A stretch of 64,000 bases of DNA from Tilletiaria anomala UBC 951 (Eukaryota > Basidiomycota > Exobasidiomycetes > Georgefischeriales > Tilletiariaceae). Every line of letters begins with the position of its first letter. Within the stretch, counting starts at the first letter, position 1. The notes under the pieces are model-generated. The model ran no database searches and was not told where the DNA came from. It worked only from the letters and a program-made list of their open reading frames with translations. Below are positions 1 to 11,700 of this stretch, piece after piece. Position numbers and translations under genes: made by a program. The stretch lies in contig NW_013546958.1 in the NCBI RefSeq assembly GCF_000711695.1, positions 1 through 64,000 on the forward strand, read 5' to 3'.

Positions 1-291
1 GGCGGTGGCCCAGGACGGAGGACGAGGCGGGTGTGCGCGGTGCACGAGCGCTGCCACGCGGCGTGTCGCCTACCGAGGATGTCGGAAAGTGGAGGGGAGA
101 GGAGAGGCCATTGCCTGCAAGGTGAAAACGAGGGAGGTTAGCTACCACTGGGGTTGTAGATGTGCAATGGCCAAGGACGCACCTCGTGGGCCCGCTGCTT
201 CTGCTGCTCGGAGCTGGCTGCGTCTGACGCTCTTCGCGGGGCTGCTGCTAGGAAAGTTGAGCGGGGAGGAGATGTGCTGCGAGTCGGACAT
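1..291 (-). CDS. MCM4: Probable MCM4 replicative helicase subunit, N-terminal exons only (runs off the left edge)
   Basis: MCM4 is one of six subunits of the MCM2-7 helicase that licenses and unwinds replication origins in the nucleus. Only the disordered N-terminal tail lies here. Exon 1 is 291 down to 183 and exon 2 starts at 114 and continues past base 1. They are split by a 68-nt intron (115-182) with donor GTGCGT and acceptor TTGCAG. The joined frame reads MSDSQHISSPLNFPSSSP at the start and SSPLHFPTSS followed by GDTPRGSARAPRTP after the junction. Paired SSPL.FP blocks followed by TPR/RTP runs are the style of fungal MCM4 tails, where they serve as kinase targets. No ATPase domain is in the window, so the call rests on this tail alone. 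The ATG at 289-291 is the first in frame. ACGCGT boxes upstream fit an S-phase gene. Confidence 0.65.
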
Positions 292-2088
292 GGCTGCGAG
301 TCGGCGTAGGGCAAGCGGGTGCGGCCGCCACGTGGAGGATGAACAGGAGTCTAGGAAAGAGAGTGTCGTTTCCGAGTGTAATGTCAGGGGTCCCTCTTCT
401 CTTTGTTGCACGCTGGTGGGGAGGAGGACGTGTAGAGCAGTGTAGGGAAGGGAAGGGGGTTGGTGCGCAACGGGTGCAAACCAAGTGGCCAGTGGGTCGA
501 TCGAGGTCGAGTGAAGGGGGGAGACGGACGATGTGATTCGATGCAAAGTGTGCGTGGCTGTCACCGCCGCGGTGACTGTGACGCGTTCGAGGCGGAAAGA
601 GAGACGCGACGCGACGCGCACCCCTCGCCCACACACCGTTCCGCCCCTGCTGACGCGCCAACCAATCACGTGCGCCGGGCCCCAGTGGTACATTGGGACG
701 GGCATGGGAGGAAACAGGTGCTGTGGCGCACCCAACCCACCCCACAATCTTTCACACACACCCTGGCAACCCCTTCTCGGCCGGTGTCGTAGTCCATACG
801 GCTCTCGTCCAGAACCGGAAGGGCCTGCCCAGCGTCGAAGCGCAGCAGTCGTCCAACGGGCCCAACAGGAACCGTGGGCGTCGTGGCGGCAGCAGCGGCA
901 GCGGTGGTTGCATCCGGCTTAGGACAGGGCCGCAGCGCATGGATGCAGTGGGACGGCGAGATGACGTCTCATACGCACGTCCCCAGAGGCGTGCAGGCTG
1001 CAGTTCATGTGGGAAATACGGCGGCGACTCGTGATCATCCGTAGGTAGCATGCCCCGTTTGTGCAGCATGCCTGCATTGGCCATGGGTGGGCCTGGGCTT
1101 CTGCACTTTTGGCACTTTGGCCACCCATTCCCAGCCATTTATGCCCCCACATGTACATATAGCGAGAGCTTCTGCCGCCACCTCTTCACTTGGTACCTTG
1201 GGCGGATCCAGCTGTGCATCCCACGCGTCCACCTACCACTCTGCCATGTCTCGCTACTCCAGCTAGCTACCCTCGCATAGCTGCCGCAGCGGCATCGCGG
1301 GATCTTGTCCGTGCGACGGGTCATGCATGGATTCAACCGGGGCGGACGATGGAGAAAAACGCCGCTATCAAGGCGCGCCGAAGGGATGACAAAGTGCCTT
1401 CACAACACAGCACGGAGCACCGTTGGCTACCCTCCAGCTCTGCAGCCATGTGCAGGCGTTGGTTTCCAAGACTGGTGCTGCTCTCTGCAATGGATTTCGA
1501 AATAGCAGCGCAGGGACCGCGCCAACCAGGGATGAGAAACTGGGTGCAGCTGGATTTACAATGGAAGAGGGTACAGACGTAGCGTAGGAAGAGTACAACA
1601 CGGTCCGCAGCGTTTTTGGGGGAAAAGACGGGGGAGGCTGGAGCCAAACGAGGCGGAATGGGCTGCGTTGCTACAGCACTGGCACTGGATCGACGATGCA
1701 ACAGTGATTGCATTGTGCATGGTGGTGTCAGGTAGGCTGGGACGGATGCCAGCCATCGCCTGCTACACTAGACTGAGGCCGATGTGTCGTGGGTTGGGAG
1801 GGGGGGGCGAGCACAGTGTCAGATTAGATAATCAATATGCCTTCGCCACGATGGCCTGGAGCGAGAGCCGCGACAGTCTCTCGGCCGAGACCAGCCCCCT
1901 TGCCCCGAGTTCCGTGTATCTCTTAAATTTCTCTCTTCAACCCACAGCGAGCGGTTGCACAAATGATGGCACCATCTCTTCCATGCTGGCATGCATACAT
2001 GCTTGCTTGCTACAAGCGCAATACCCATGGAAAGCTCGGAGCTCGTTGTCCACCCACACAACGCCTGCTCGTCCCCGAGCAGCCAAAA
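292..2088. promoter_or_regulatory. Divergent promoter region between MCM4 and RRP12
   Basis: About 1.8 kb with no convincing coding sequence separates the two divergently transcribed genes. Reading frames here are short and overlap on both strands, as expected in GC-rich non-coding DNA. It holds an ACGCGT box at 581-586, a run of GACGC units at about 603-620, another ACGCG core near 652, a CCAAT next to CACGTG at 662-672, a CACGTG at 329-334, and a second ACGCGT at 1223-1228. Its length exceeds that of the other divergent promoters in the window, so an unseen non-coding transcript or long 5' leaders are possible. Confidence 0.5.
581..657. promoter_or_regulatory. MluI cell-cycle box (MCB)-like cluster
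   Basis: A perfect ACGCGT at 581-586 is followed by repeated GACGC units at about 603-620 and a TGACGCGCC core near 650-658. ACGCGT is the binding site of fungal MBF (Mbp1/Swi6-type) factors that drive G1/S genes, including MCM subunits. The cluster lies about 290-370 nt upstream of the MCM4 start codon. Function is inferred from sequence and position. Confidence 0.45.
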
Positions 2089-5000
2089 ATGACGTCCGCT
2101 CCCGTGGTGACGACGGCCTTAGGGTCCGCCTCGGCATTGCAAGAGTCCCTGGCCAAAATTCGGCACCATGTCAGCAGCAAGCTCGAGAACCAGCGCGTGC
2201 CAGCCCTGCTGCTCCAGGCGGTTGAGGACGGCCTCAGGGAGCATCGCCAGGAGGAGCACAAGCAGCGGCAGGACGGAGAGGAAGCACCAGCCGCTGCCAT
2301 GCATGACGACGGCGCGAGCAGGCACAGCAGCGAGTTCAAACCGACGGAATACTTTCTCGCCATGACCAGTATGGCTGAACAGGCAACAGGCGCAAAGGTG
2401 TGTGCGCAGGGCTCTCCTCCACTTTTTCAACATCCCCGTCTTCCTGCAATGCTTACGCACTCCCCCTCTTTGCTCTGCCAGGCACCATCCTCCCTCCTTC
2501 CGTCTCTGCTCTACCTCCTCTCCCTCACCGTTCCGCACGTGCCCGCAGCGGTGCTCACCTCCAAGCTCGCCACGCTCCTGCAGCTGGTCCACAGGCCACT
2601 CTTCAACCCGCACATCTCTGCCGTCCTCACAGCCGCCGCTGCTGCATCCGCTCCGCAAACAGGTGCAGCAACTCAGCAAGAGGGCCTCGCGGCGCAGCTC
2701 CGCTCGACGCTCGCCATCCTCCAGACGCTGCTCGCCAGCCTGCCGCGTGCCCTGCTCAGCAAGGAGCTCGGTGTGCTGCAGGCATACAACTCGACACTCC
2801 GGCTCTGCCTCGATGTGCGCCCTAAAGTCCGCAGGCGCGCGCAGGAGCTCGTCACCGCCACGCTCAAGGGCAGCGGCAGCGGAGACGCGCATCCGTACGT
2901 ATCGACCACCTGCACCTGGCTCATCGCCTCGCTCGAGGCCATCTCTGAATCGTCGTGCGCCCCATCATCGTCCGCCGCGGCGTCCTCATCATCGTCAGCC
3001 AATGCTGCAAAGGTCGAGTACGACAAGAAGGCCGGAAAGGCGCGCAACAGCCAGGCCGCCGCCGCGCTGCGTCAGTCCGCCGTGCAGCTGCAGCAGCAGC
3101 AGCAACAGCAGATCAGCACCGGTGCCGGCATTTGGGTCTGCGGCTTTGCAAAGGAGCTCCTCCCAATCTTGAGCGCGCAAGGCACCCTATCCGGGAAGGC
3201 AGGCGCCTCCGTCGCAAAGGGAAAACAAGGCGTCGCAGCTACATCGGTCGTGGAGAAGCTGCTCGCTGCGCTGCTCCGGCTGCCGAGCCTGCAAAATCCG
3301 TTCCTGAGTGTCGCCTCTTTTGACTGCTTCCAAGCGCTCTTCCGTGGCAACGCCAACGCAGATGCAGATGCGAGCGCCTCTGCTTCGGCTCCATTGCTCG
3401 ACTCGACTATCCGTGCACTGCGCGCGCCGAAACTCAAGGATGCAGCATACGCCGATGTGCAGCTTCTGCCGTCGTACCTGCGTGCGCTCGCCTCAGCACT
3501 GGTTGCACTGTCGCGGCGCGACGCTACTGCCACCGTCTGGTCTGCATCTAGCGGCGGCGGCGATGTTGATGCGCTCGAGATGTTCAAGGACGTTATGGAG
3601 AAGAGCCTGGGGATGGACGTGGGCGGCAAGAGCAAGGAAGTGCGCAATGCGGGCAGGGACATGCTTATCGATGTCATCCGATACGTCCTCCCGAACGACA
3701 TGGTCGTCGCCAGCGCGGAGGCTGCTGCAGCTGCAAACGGCGGCGGCAAAGGCAAATCTGCAAACGGCCGCGATGCCGTCAAGGATGTCGTGGCACTGCT
3801 CGAAGAGGCCTTCGGCGCCAAGGCGCTGCGCTACACCCACGCGCGCGCAGAGCTGCTCGACGTCCTCGTCGCTCTGATCAGCAAGTGCCGTGTCCGTGTC
3901 AGCAGCAGCGTGCAAGTTGCACAGACGCAGACGGCGGCCCAGCCGCGGCGCCCGGCAACAGCAGCCGAACTGCTCCTCCTCCCGCTCGTCCGCATTGTTG
4001 CGACTCTGCGCGTTGCGGCCGGCTTCGAGTACCGCGAGCAGGCGGATGCTGTGCTTGGCATGGCCGTCGAGGTTTGCGGCCCCGGCGTCGTCCTCAGCCT
4101 CCTACCGCTCGGCCTGCTCGGTGAAAATGATGACTCGGTCGGCCGCGCGTGGCTGCTCCCTCTCATGCGCGGGCGCATCACTAACACCGAGCTCGGGCAC
4201 TTTGTCCGCCACATGGTCCCGCTTAGCGAGAAGCTCTTCGAGCGCCGGGTGCACGCACAGGAGCAGCTCAACGCCACCGCCGGCACCAACGCTGTGGGCC
4301 CTCCGGTCAAGAAGCACAGCGTCGAGGCCAAGATGTACGAAGCGCTCACCGAGCAGGTCTGGGCCCTCTTCCCGGGCTACTGTGACCTGCCCGTCGATCT
4401 TGCGAGCGCGTTCAACAAGAAATTCGCCGAGCTGCTCGCCAACGTCCTCTACTCGCAGCCGGCACTGCGCCCGTCCGTCTTCCGCGGCTTGCAGTTGCTC
4501 ATCGAGCGCAACACATCGCTCGCCAGCTCGAGCGCGCCCGCTGATGACATGCTCACGGCGTTCGGCCTGGCGCAGGCCGACGGCAAGGTGCACCTCGCGC
4601 ACCTCGCCAGCATGGCCGAGAACCTGCTCGCAGTCTTCTTCAACGTCTTTTCGCAGAGCCCGTCAGACTCGCGCGGATATATCGCCGACGCTATCACGGC
4701 GTACATGGACGTGCTCGACAAGCAGCAGGTCACAAAGACCTACGGCAAGCTGCTCGGCATGCTGCAGAGCGCCATCCCGCAGGTGACACCCAAGTCTGAG
4801 CGCGAGGCGGCGATGGAGGAGAGCGGCAACAGGGCACCTCCGCCCGCGTACACCATGATGGACCTTCTCGTGCTGCTCGTGCCCTTCCTTGCCAAGGCAG
4901 ATGTCGCGCAGCTGTTCGACACTGCGCTCGGCGCGTCGCTACTCGGCAACAAGGATCCCGGCATTCAGAAAAAGGCGTACAGGCTGCTGACACGTCTTGT

Positions 5001-6894
5001 CGAATCCAAGCTGGCCTCCTCGGCGCTCACGGCGTACATCGAGGACAGCGACAGGGCCGGCAAGAAAGCTTCGCGCCTGGCGGTCATGCTTCGCAGGCTC
5101 GGTCAGGCAACCGAGCATGTGACTGCTGGCTCGAAGCGCGATCGTATCGCGCTGCTTGCGGCGCTCGTGCCCAAGATCCCCTCCAGCGAGCTGCACTTCT
5201 TGCCGTCCATTATCCCCGAAGCTGTTCTCGGCACCAAGGAGGCCAACCAGGCCGCTCGCCAGTCCAGCTACGATCTGCTGGTGCTCATGGGCGAGAAGAT
5301 GAAGGCTGGCGGCATTATCAAAGCCGGGTTGATCAATTCAACTGATGATGACGATGGTGATGACGACGATGACCCTGATAATGACGAGAACGACGAGGGC
5401 ATGAAGGATACAGGCGAGGAAAAAGCTGCGACACTTGAAGAGTACATCACCATGGTCGCTGCTGGCCTGGCCGGTGCCTCACCGCACATGATTAGTGCCA
5501 CGATCACGGCCGTTTCTCGGTTGGTGTACGAGTACAAGGAGGAGCTGTCGCGCGACACGCTCGACGAGATCGTGTCCACGATTCTGGTATTCCTGCGCTC
5601 TGCCAACCGCGAGATCGTGAAGAGCGCCCTCGGCTGCGTCAAGGTTGTAATTGTCGGCCTCGAGCACAACTTGCTCGAAAAGCACCTCGGCGAGCTCGTG
5701 CCCGCCATGCTCGGCTTCAGCCCGGCCAACAAGCAACACTTCAAGGGTAAGGTGCGGCACATCTTCGAGCGGCTCATCCGGCGCTTCGGTTACGAACGCA
5801 TCGATGCTCTCACGGATGAGGACAACAAGAGGCTGGTGCAAAACATCCGCAAACGCAAAGAACGCGCCAGGCGCAAGAAGGCTGCGCGTGCAGACGACAG
5901 CGAGGAGGAGGAGGATGGGGAGCTGGGTGGCGCGTCAGCTGCTGCGGCTGGTCGACGCGCGACCAAGAACACTGGTCTGGATGGGTTTGAAGACGCGCTG
6001 TACGGCAGCGACAGCGATGTGTCGGCCAGCGATGATGATGGCGAAAACGACGCCGCCGTTGCCAGCAGTGGCAAGCAAGGCGGGCGGAAAGGAAAGCGCG
6101 GAGAGCAACGCAAGCAGCAGGAGCAGACGTACATCATGGAGGACGACGATGAACCTATGGATCTGCTCGACCGCAACGCTGCTGCCGGCCACGTGTTCAC
6201 TCGCCAACAACAACAGCAGCGCCAACAGGGAAAGGGTCGCGCGAGGAAGGGCGGAGAGAACTTTGGCTTTGGCACGGACGCAGAGACGGGAAAGCTACTC
6301 TTGCGCGACGATGAAGATGACGATGACGAGACGAAGGGCAAGGGTGCTGGCAGTGGCAATGGCAAGCGTGGCCGTGGACGCGCCAACGGCATGGAAGTTG
6401 ACGGCGAAGACGAAGAGGAAGACGCGGGCAACGCGTTCCTCGCCAAGGGGAGAGGCATCGACGGACACACGATCGGCCGAGGCGGAGTGGTAAAGTTCCA
6501 CAAGAACACGAAGCGCATGCGCGCCGACGAAGAGGAGCTGGCTGAGATCCTCGGCGGCGGCGATGCGTCGGCGGACGGCAGAAAGGGTCGGAAGAAGCAG
6601 GTGCAGAGCAAGAAGGCCAAGACGCAAATCGGGGCCGAGTTCAAGGCGAAGCGCGCGCAGGGCGACGTTGTTAAGCACGGCGTCAGCCCTTATGCATATG
6701 GTGAGCATTGCAGACCACCCCGAGAGTGCCACGTCTGTTCCTGCGCAGTCGCCGCCACTAGGTGCGCTTGCTGACTGCTATTTCCGTTACATGATTTTCT
6801 ACTTGCAGTACCCCTCTCGCAAGTGTCGGGCAAGAAGCAGGCCAAGGCGGCAAAGGGGATCAACATCACCGGGCACGGCAAGCGCCGCCCATAA
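2089..6894 (+). CDS. RRP12: Rrp12-like ribosome biogenesis protein
   Basis: Rrp12 is a HEAT-repeat nuclear protein that carries pre-40S (and pre-60S) particles through late maturation and export. The predicted product is 1537 residues, longer than yeast Rrp12 (about 1230). Exons are 2089-2397, 2482-6700 and 6809-6894. The N-terminus (LAKIRHHVSSKLENQ, then EYFLAMTSM) and the NUC173-type alpha-helical middle fit the family. An acidic Asp-rich stretch lies at about 5341-5400, and a basic/acidic tail runs from about 5850. The last exon restores the family ending (PYAY-VPLS, then Lys-rich residues). The first intron (84 nt, donor GTGTGT, acceptor GCCAG) is a multiple of three and stays open if unspliced; it is called because the 28 residues it would encode interrupt the conserved N-terminal block. 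The second intron (6701-6808) is required for the conserved tail. The ATG at 2089 has a good AAAA context. Confidence 0.88.
3088..3114 (+). repeat. CAG/CAA microsatellite coding poly-Gln in RRP12
   Basis: A short run of mostly CAG codons encodes a Gln tract inside the N-terminal third of the Rrp12-like protein, next to an Ala-rich stretch. Such tracts vary in length between strains and fall in a loop between helical repeats. Confidence 0.6.
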
Positions 6895-8705
6895 TGTCGT
6901 TGTGGTGTGGCCAGCTCGCGCGCTTCGTATCGAGGTGCAACCCGTCGCGGCGCTTGCATGAATTCTCGCTCGTCTGGCTCTCCTTGCTGTGTAAATATGT
7001 ACTACATTTTCGGTCCTGGCATTACACCCTTTCCTTTCCGAATGTACAGCATAGCTAGAGCAGCGTTTGGTGAGAAGCGCACGGGAGAGACTGGGAACGG
7101 CGATGACACGGGTGGCTTCAATTACGTCCACATACGTCCGATGATCAGGGCATGTGGCGCGGTCACGTGATGCGAGCCACGCGGATCGAGTCCAAAAAGC
7201 CACGCGTGCATTTGTTTTCATACGCGCCATCCGTTCCGCCCTATGTCCGAGGCAATTTGCGGTTCCAAACTGCTGAGTAAGAAAGGTGGAGTCTGGGAGC
7301 GTATGGGGCACAACTGAACGGGGCAGAAAGACAGGTTTTTCTTCTCGGTCATCGATCGGACACTGGAGCGAATTCGCCATTTGCGGCTCCAAGTCTGACA
7401 TTCTTCTCTTTTCGTTCCTCCCGGCTTTTACACGACATTTTTCTAGGGACTTTTGCCCCCGTTGTAGTCTGGTCCCGTGGGGTTTGCCCCAATTTTCAGA
7501 CCATACCCCCGGAATACTCCCGCCGGAGACAGTGCATAGCGGGCACTGACTGGCGGGCGGGGGCTCTTCCTCACGGGACACTTTCGCAGTGCGCGCACCG
7601 GCCTTTGTCCACTTGGGAAGATCAACTGAATGCAATTTGCAGCCAATTTGCAATGCATACATACAAAGTGGGACACATTATCCCCGTGCGAGAGCCACAC
7701 CTCCGTCTCCTTTCGGTATGGGCATACATTTATATAGGAGCGGCAGTTAAATCACCACCTCGCCACCCCGTGGATCACCAACGGGGCCAAGCGTACACGA
7801 TCACCTCGTCGCACACCATCGAGACATCCTGGCCCCCTCAGCGGACTGCAGCACGTCTGGCTCGAGCTCGGCGCGTCGAGCAAAACATAGCACTACACTC
7901 GCACTTTGGGATCATTCCGTACGCAGCCACCGCTCGTCAACCTCTTGCGGCCCCCGCCGACTCGTGTCTAGCAGCGCGACTCGCTAAATTCTCAGCATTT
8001 CTGCGTCGTCCACCACCGTCGGACCCCAGGCGGCCTCTCACTGGTCGAAGACTCATTGTCGGCGTTCGCCTATTTCTCGAGGCTGCTGCCATTGTCCGTA
8101 TTCTCCGCCAAACGCGACGAAGAGACACAAAGCAGCCACAACTGCCGCCAGAGTTGCGTGGTGAGGTTGGATTGGCATTGTGCACATCTCCGCTCGAGGT
8201 CCCTCATACATCGCCCCAGCTTGCCCCCACCATGTTTGCCATCTGCGTCTGCATCTGCGGCCTTTGCCTGTTGGCTTTGTCATAGAGCTCGCCAGTGCGA
8301 AACAACGGCAGTGGCAAGCACGGAAAACCTTGCTGAGGGGTCTCGCTTCATCTCAGGCTCAGCAAGCAGCATTCGGCACACGTTGAAGATTGCTTCCACG
8401 TGACGAGACGGCTGAGCAAGCTCGTATTTGCACAGCCCCTCGCCCTCGCCTCCTCTTCCCTGCCGTAGACTGGCTCTCGCCGCTTTGCAACCAAGAACAA
8501 GGGGCGAGATCAAGTCTTTGTCGTACCGTCCCTAGGCGCTTGATCTGCGCGTTCCTCTTCTAACCATCCACGTGCGTTCGACGTTCCGAAAGACATTTCC
8601 ACTTTGCCAAGGAAGCTGATGTTTAACCTTTCTTGCTCTGTCCCTTCATAATACCTTCGTTCTGCGCTACCGCATCCAGCCCTTTGTACTTTCGCGTGTC
8701 CTCTG
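6895..8705. other. Intergenic region downstream of RRP12 and upstream of the pirin-like gene
   Basis: No gene is supported in these 1.8 kb. It contains the RRP12 3' end and the promoter of the pirin-like gene. CACGTG hexamers lie at 7164-7169 (within GGTCACGTGA), 8397-8402 and 8569-8574. A long frame on the minus strand (6799-7662) has odd composition, overlaps the RRP12 tail and was not accepted. Confidence 0.5.
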
Positions 8706-11700
8706 ATGGCACGTTGGCCAGACAAAAAAATCAGCTCCTCGCTCACCGGCATGGAAGTCAAGACCATCACTGCCACTGTTGCGGCCATGCGGCAAGCACC
8801 TGCAAAAGAGCAAGCGCCACCGTCGTTCTTGAAAGAAGCCCGTTGGCCCGACTCTCCTTTCGGCGCTTGTGCACAAGGAGTCGTCGACCATGATTCTCCT
8901 TCGTCTTCGTCTTCACCTCCACATTCACATTCTCTCGCTTCATCGACTCGGCCACCGCCACCGGTAGTGACTGCCGAGTTTGCTGCAGCGCCAGCGCATG
9001 TCCGACGTCTGTCGAACGGCGCCGGCTTAAGGCGCGGGATCGCGCACCTCCGTATCGGAACCTTGCTCAATCCGGATGGCTCTGTATCTACGTCTCAAGA
9101 TCCCGGACCGAGCTGCACCTCTGGTCCTGAACCTCTTACCATCACACAGACGCACTCAGCGACGAATGCCAAGGCGCGGGGGCACACCCCGGCGTGTGGC
9201 GTCAAGCGCAAGTGGATCGCGTCTGCATGTGCTGGGTCCGTGGCAACTGCAGGAGGCGCAGGCGCGGGTGCGCCGGACTCTGAGATGGTGATTGACGTGG
9301 ATGCGGAAATCAACGCAGCTGCGAGAGCACGGACGTGCCAGGAGACGGTGGACAGGCAGCAGGACAACAGTGCTACTTTGACCACTCTGCTCTCTCCACG
9401 TCTGCACAGCGCGAGGCGGTTATCCGCTACATCGACTGCATCAGAGTCCACAGCTGACGATGGCAGTAGCAGTCGTGCATCGCCCGCCCCGTCAGCCTTC
9501 TCGGATGCCACGACACTGACAAGCGGCACGGCCGCTGGATGGCAGCACTTTGCCTACCAGTATCCACAGCAGGCGCACAAGCCCCACAGTCTGAGTCAGA
9601 GTCAGATGTCGCACGACGACAGCTGCAGCGATGAAGATTGGGGCTACGTGGACGTGGAGGAACACGCGAAGACCGCAAGTGGCTGCGGCCTACCCGGTGG
9701 CGCGTACAAGCGCGCGTGTCCTAGTTCTGTTTACGCTTCGTCTTCAGCTTCGGCCGCGACACCAGTGCCGAAGGATCCGCCACTACATACACTCGCCCGG
9801 CAAGAGCAGCAGCAGCAGACACCAGCATGGTCTCCTGTTGTCCCCTCGTCGATCGTGTCATCGTCCTCACCGCGCTCACGCAGGCCGATACGAAGCATTA
9901 AATCCGTCCCGATCAAGTGCGATGGAAAACAGGGGTCACAGGGTCACCCATGGTACACCTCCGTTGGAAAGCATGGTGCCGTCATGCGCTGCTCGCTCGA
10001 CGCTCGACTGGATCTGGCGAGTCAGGCTGCGTCAACTGTCGGTCACAGTCGGGATCCAAATCATGACTTGAATTCAGCTCCCGCTCACCTTGCTCCTGCA
10101 TCTGCAGTTGCGTCAGGAAAGCTGTCACACGCGCCTTTCTTGCGCATCGAGCACTTCATGATCCCCAACCCTTCCTTGAAGCCCATCACTCCCCCTGCAC
10201 CACTGCATCAGCAACTGCCGAAATCGATGCCGCCGCCTGGGCAGCTGCATGCGTCCTCGCTAAGCTCGATTGGCGCCTCAACGGGGTCAGCAGGAGCAGG
10301 GAGTTGCTTTGCTGGCTTCTCGTCCATTCCTGCACGTGGATTCATGATGCTCGTGTACCTGATGAGCGGCAGTCTCGAGTGCCAGGATTCGCGAATACCG
10401 TTTCCTGCGCCATCGCCACCTTCCACTGTGCAAGCAGCGCCAAAAGGCGGCGAGAACGAGCTGGCGCGCTGTACGCGCACACTGCTACAGCGGGGGGACG
10501 CAATGTGTCTCAGCATGGGGCGCGGCCTGGTCTACTCACTGAAAGCTGTCTTCCCGAGCAGCATGTCCAAGCCGTTTGCACGTGCCACGAGCTCTCCCAC
10601 TTCCGGCTCAGCGACGTCATGGTGTGCACCAGTATTGGCATCGTCATCGTGCCCGATCAGCAGCCTGGCCAACGCCTTGCTTAGACGCTCTGCTCTCCCT
10701 TGCGGCCCCTCGTCGTCATGCTCAATGGGCGCGGGGAAGGATACAGGCACCAGCGGTCCATCTTCCTCGCCCTCTGCATCTGCATGTTCCCCATCACCCT
10801 CTTCAGCGTCGAGCGTGTATCCACCCGTCTCGGCGGCCGGTGCGTCGGCAGCGGCAGCGACTGCGGCGGAGGATGTACAGTATACATCCGGCCTTCGAAT
10901 ATGGCTCGACGTGCCGCGCTACGCAAAGCTCAGCGCGCCGTGCAGCCTCGTCATGCGCGGCGGCGCCAAATGCCAGCCGGGCGGTGTTCCCGGTAGTGCA
11001 AATGCAAGCGCGGGAAAGAGCGGAGGATCGACCTCATCTTCTTCGCCGTCGTCGTCGTCATCGTCGTCATTCTGGTCCTCGCGCGCCTGCAAGCAGTTCT
11101 GGTCGCGCACAGCATCGCTGCCGTCAGTGCTTTCGGCGGCGAGTGGGAGCGCAAGCAAAGATCAGCGTGCCGCCGCGGATGAGACGGCTGGACGGTGCAA
11201 CAGTGTGATCGAGGTGCTAAAGCCGGTGTTGGGCGTTAGCGAGAACCAGCAGGGCCAGGGCTGGTGCCAGAAACGCGTGCTGGACGTCGGCTGCCGCGGA
11301 TTGCAGAAGATGCACTATGACGGCGCCGCTGCAACGTGCGAAGAGCCACCACCCGCGTTCTCGCTGTTCGACATTTTTATCGCGCCTGGCGGACGCATAT
11401 TCCGACCGGTCGCGGCGGACCACAATGCATGTGTGTACAACCTCGGCCCGGAGAGCATCACGATCGGGGACGTGAAGCTCGTGGCGCGCGACAAGCTCGA
11501 GGAGATCGAAAAGTTCACTGCTGTGCTGCTTTCGCCGAGCTCAGAGAGTGATGATGATGCACATGATGCTCGCACGGATGATGATGGCACAAGACGCGCG
11601 ACCGCTGCCGAGGGCGTGTGGATCAACAATGCCTCGCTCAACAAGCCTGCACGCGTGGTGCTGATCAGCGCCCGGCCCACGCCGGCTGGACAGACGGTGT

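Noticed and set aside
142-759. 205-residue minus-strand frame read as one gene
   Set aside because: Only its last third is coding. The frame crosses the MCM4 start codon, and its end runs into the intron at 115-182; the rest is promoter sequence.
6799-7662. 287-residue minus-strand frame
   Set aside because: It overlaps the last exon of RRP12, has Arg/Cys-rich random composition and shows no family motif.
7605-8285. 226-residue plus-strand frame upstream of the pirin-like gene
   Set aside because: Codon use is not biased as in the real genes, and no motif or splice link to the downstream gene is seen.
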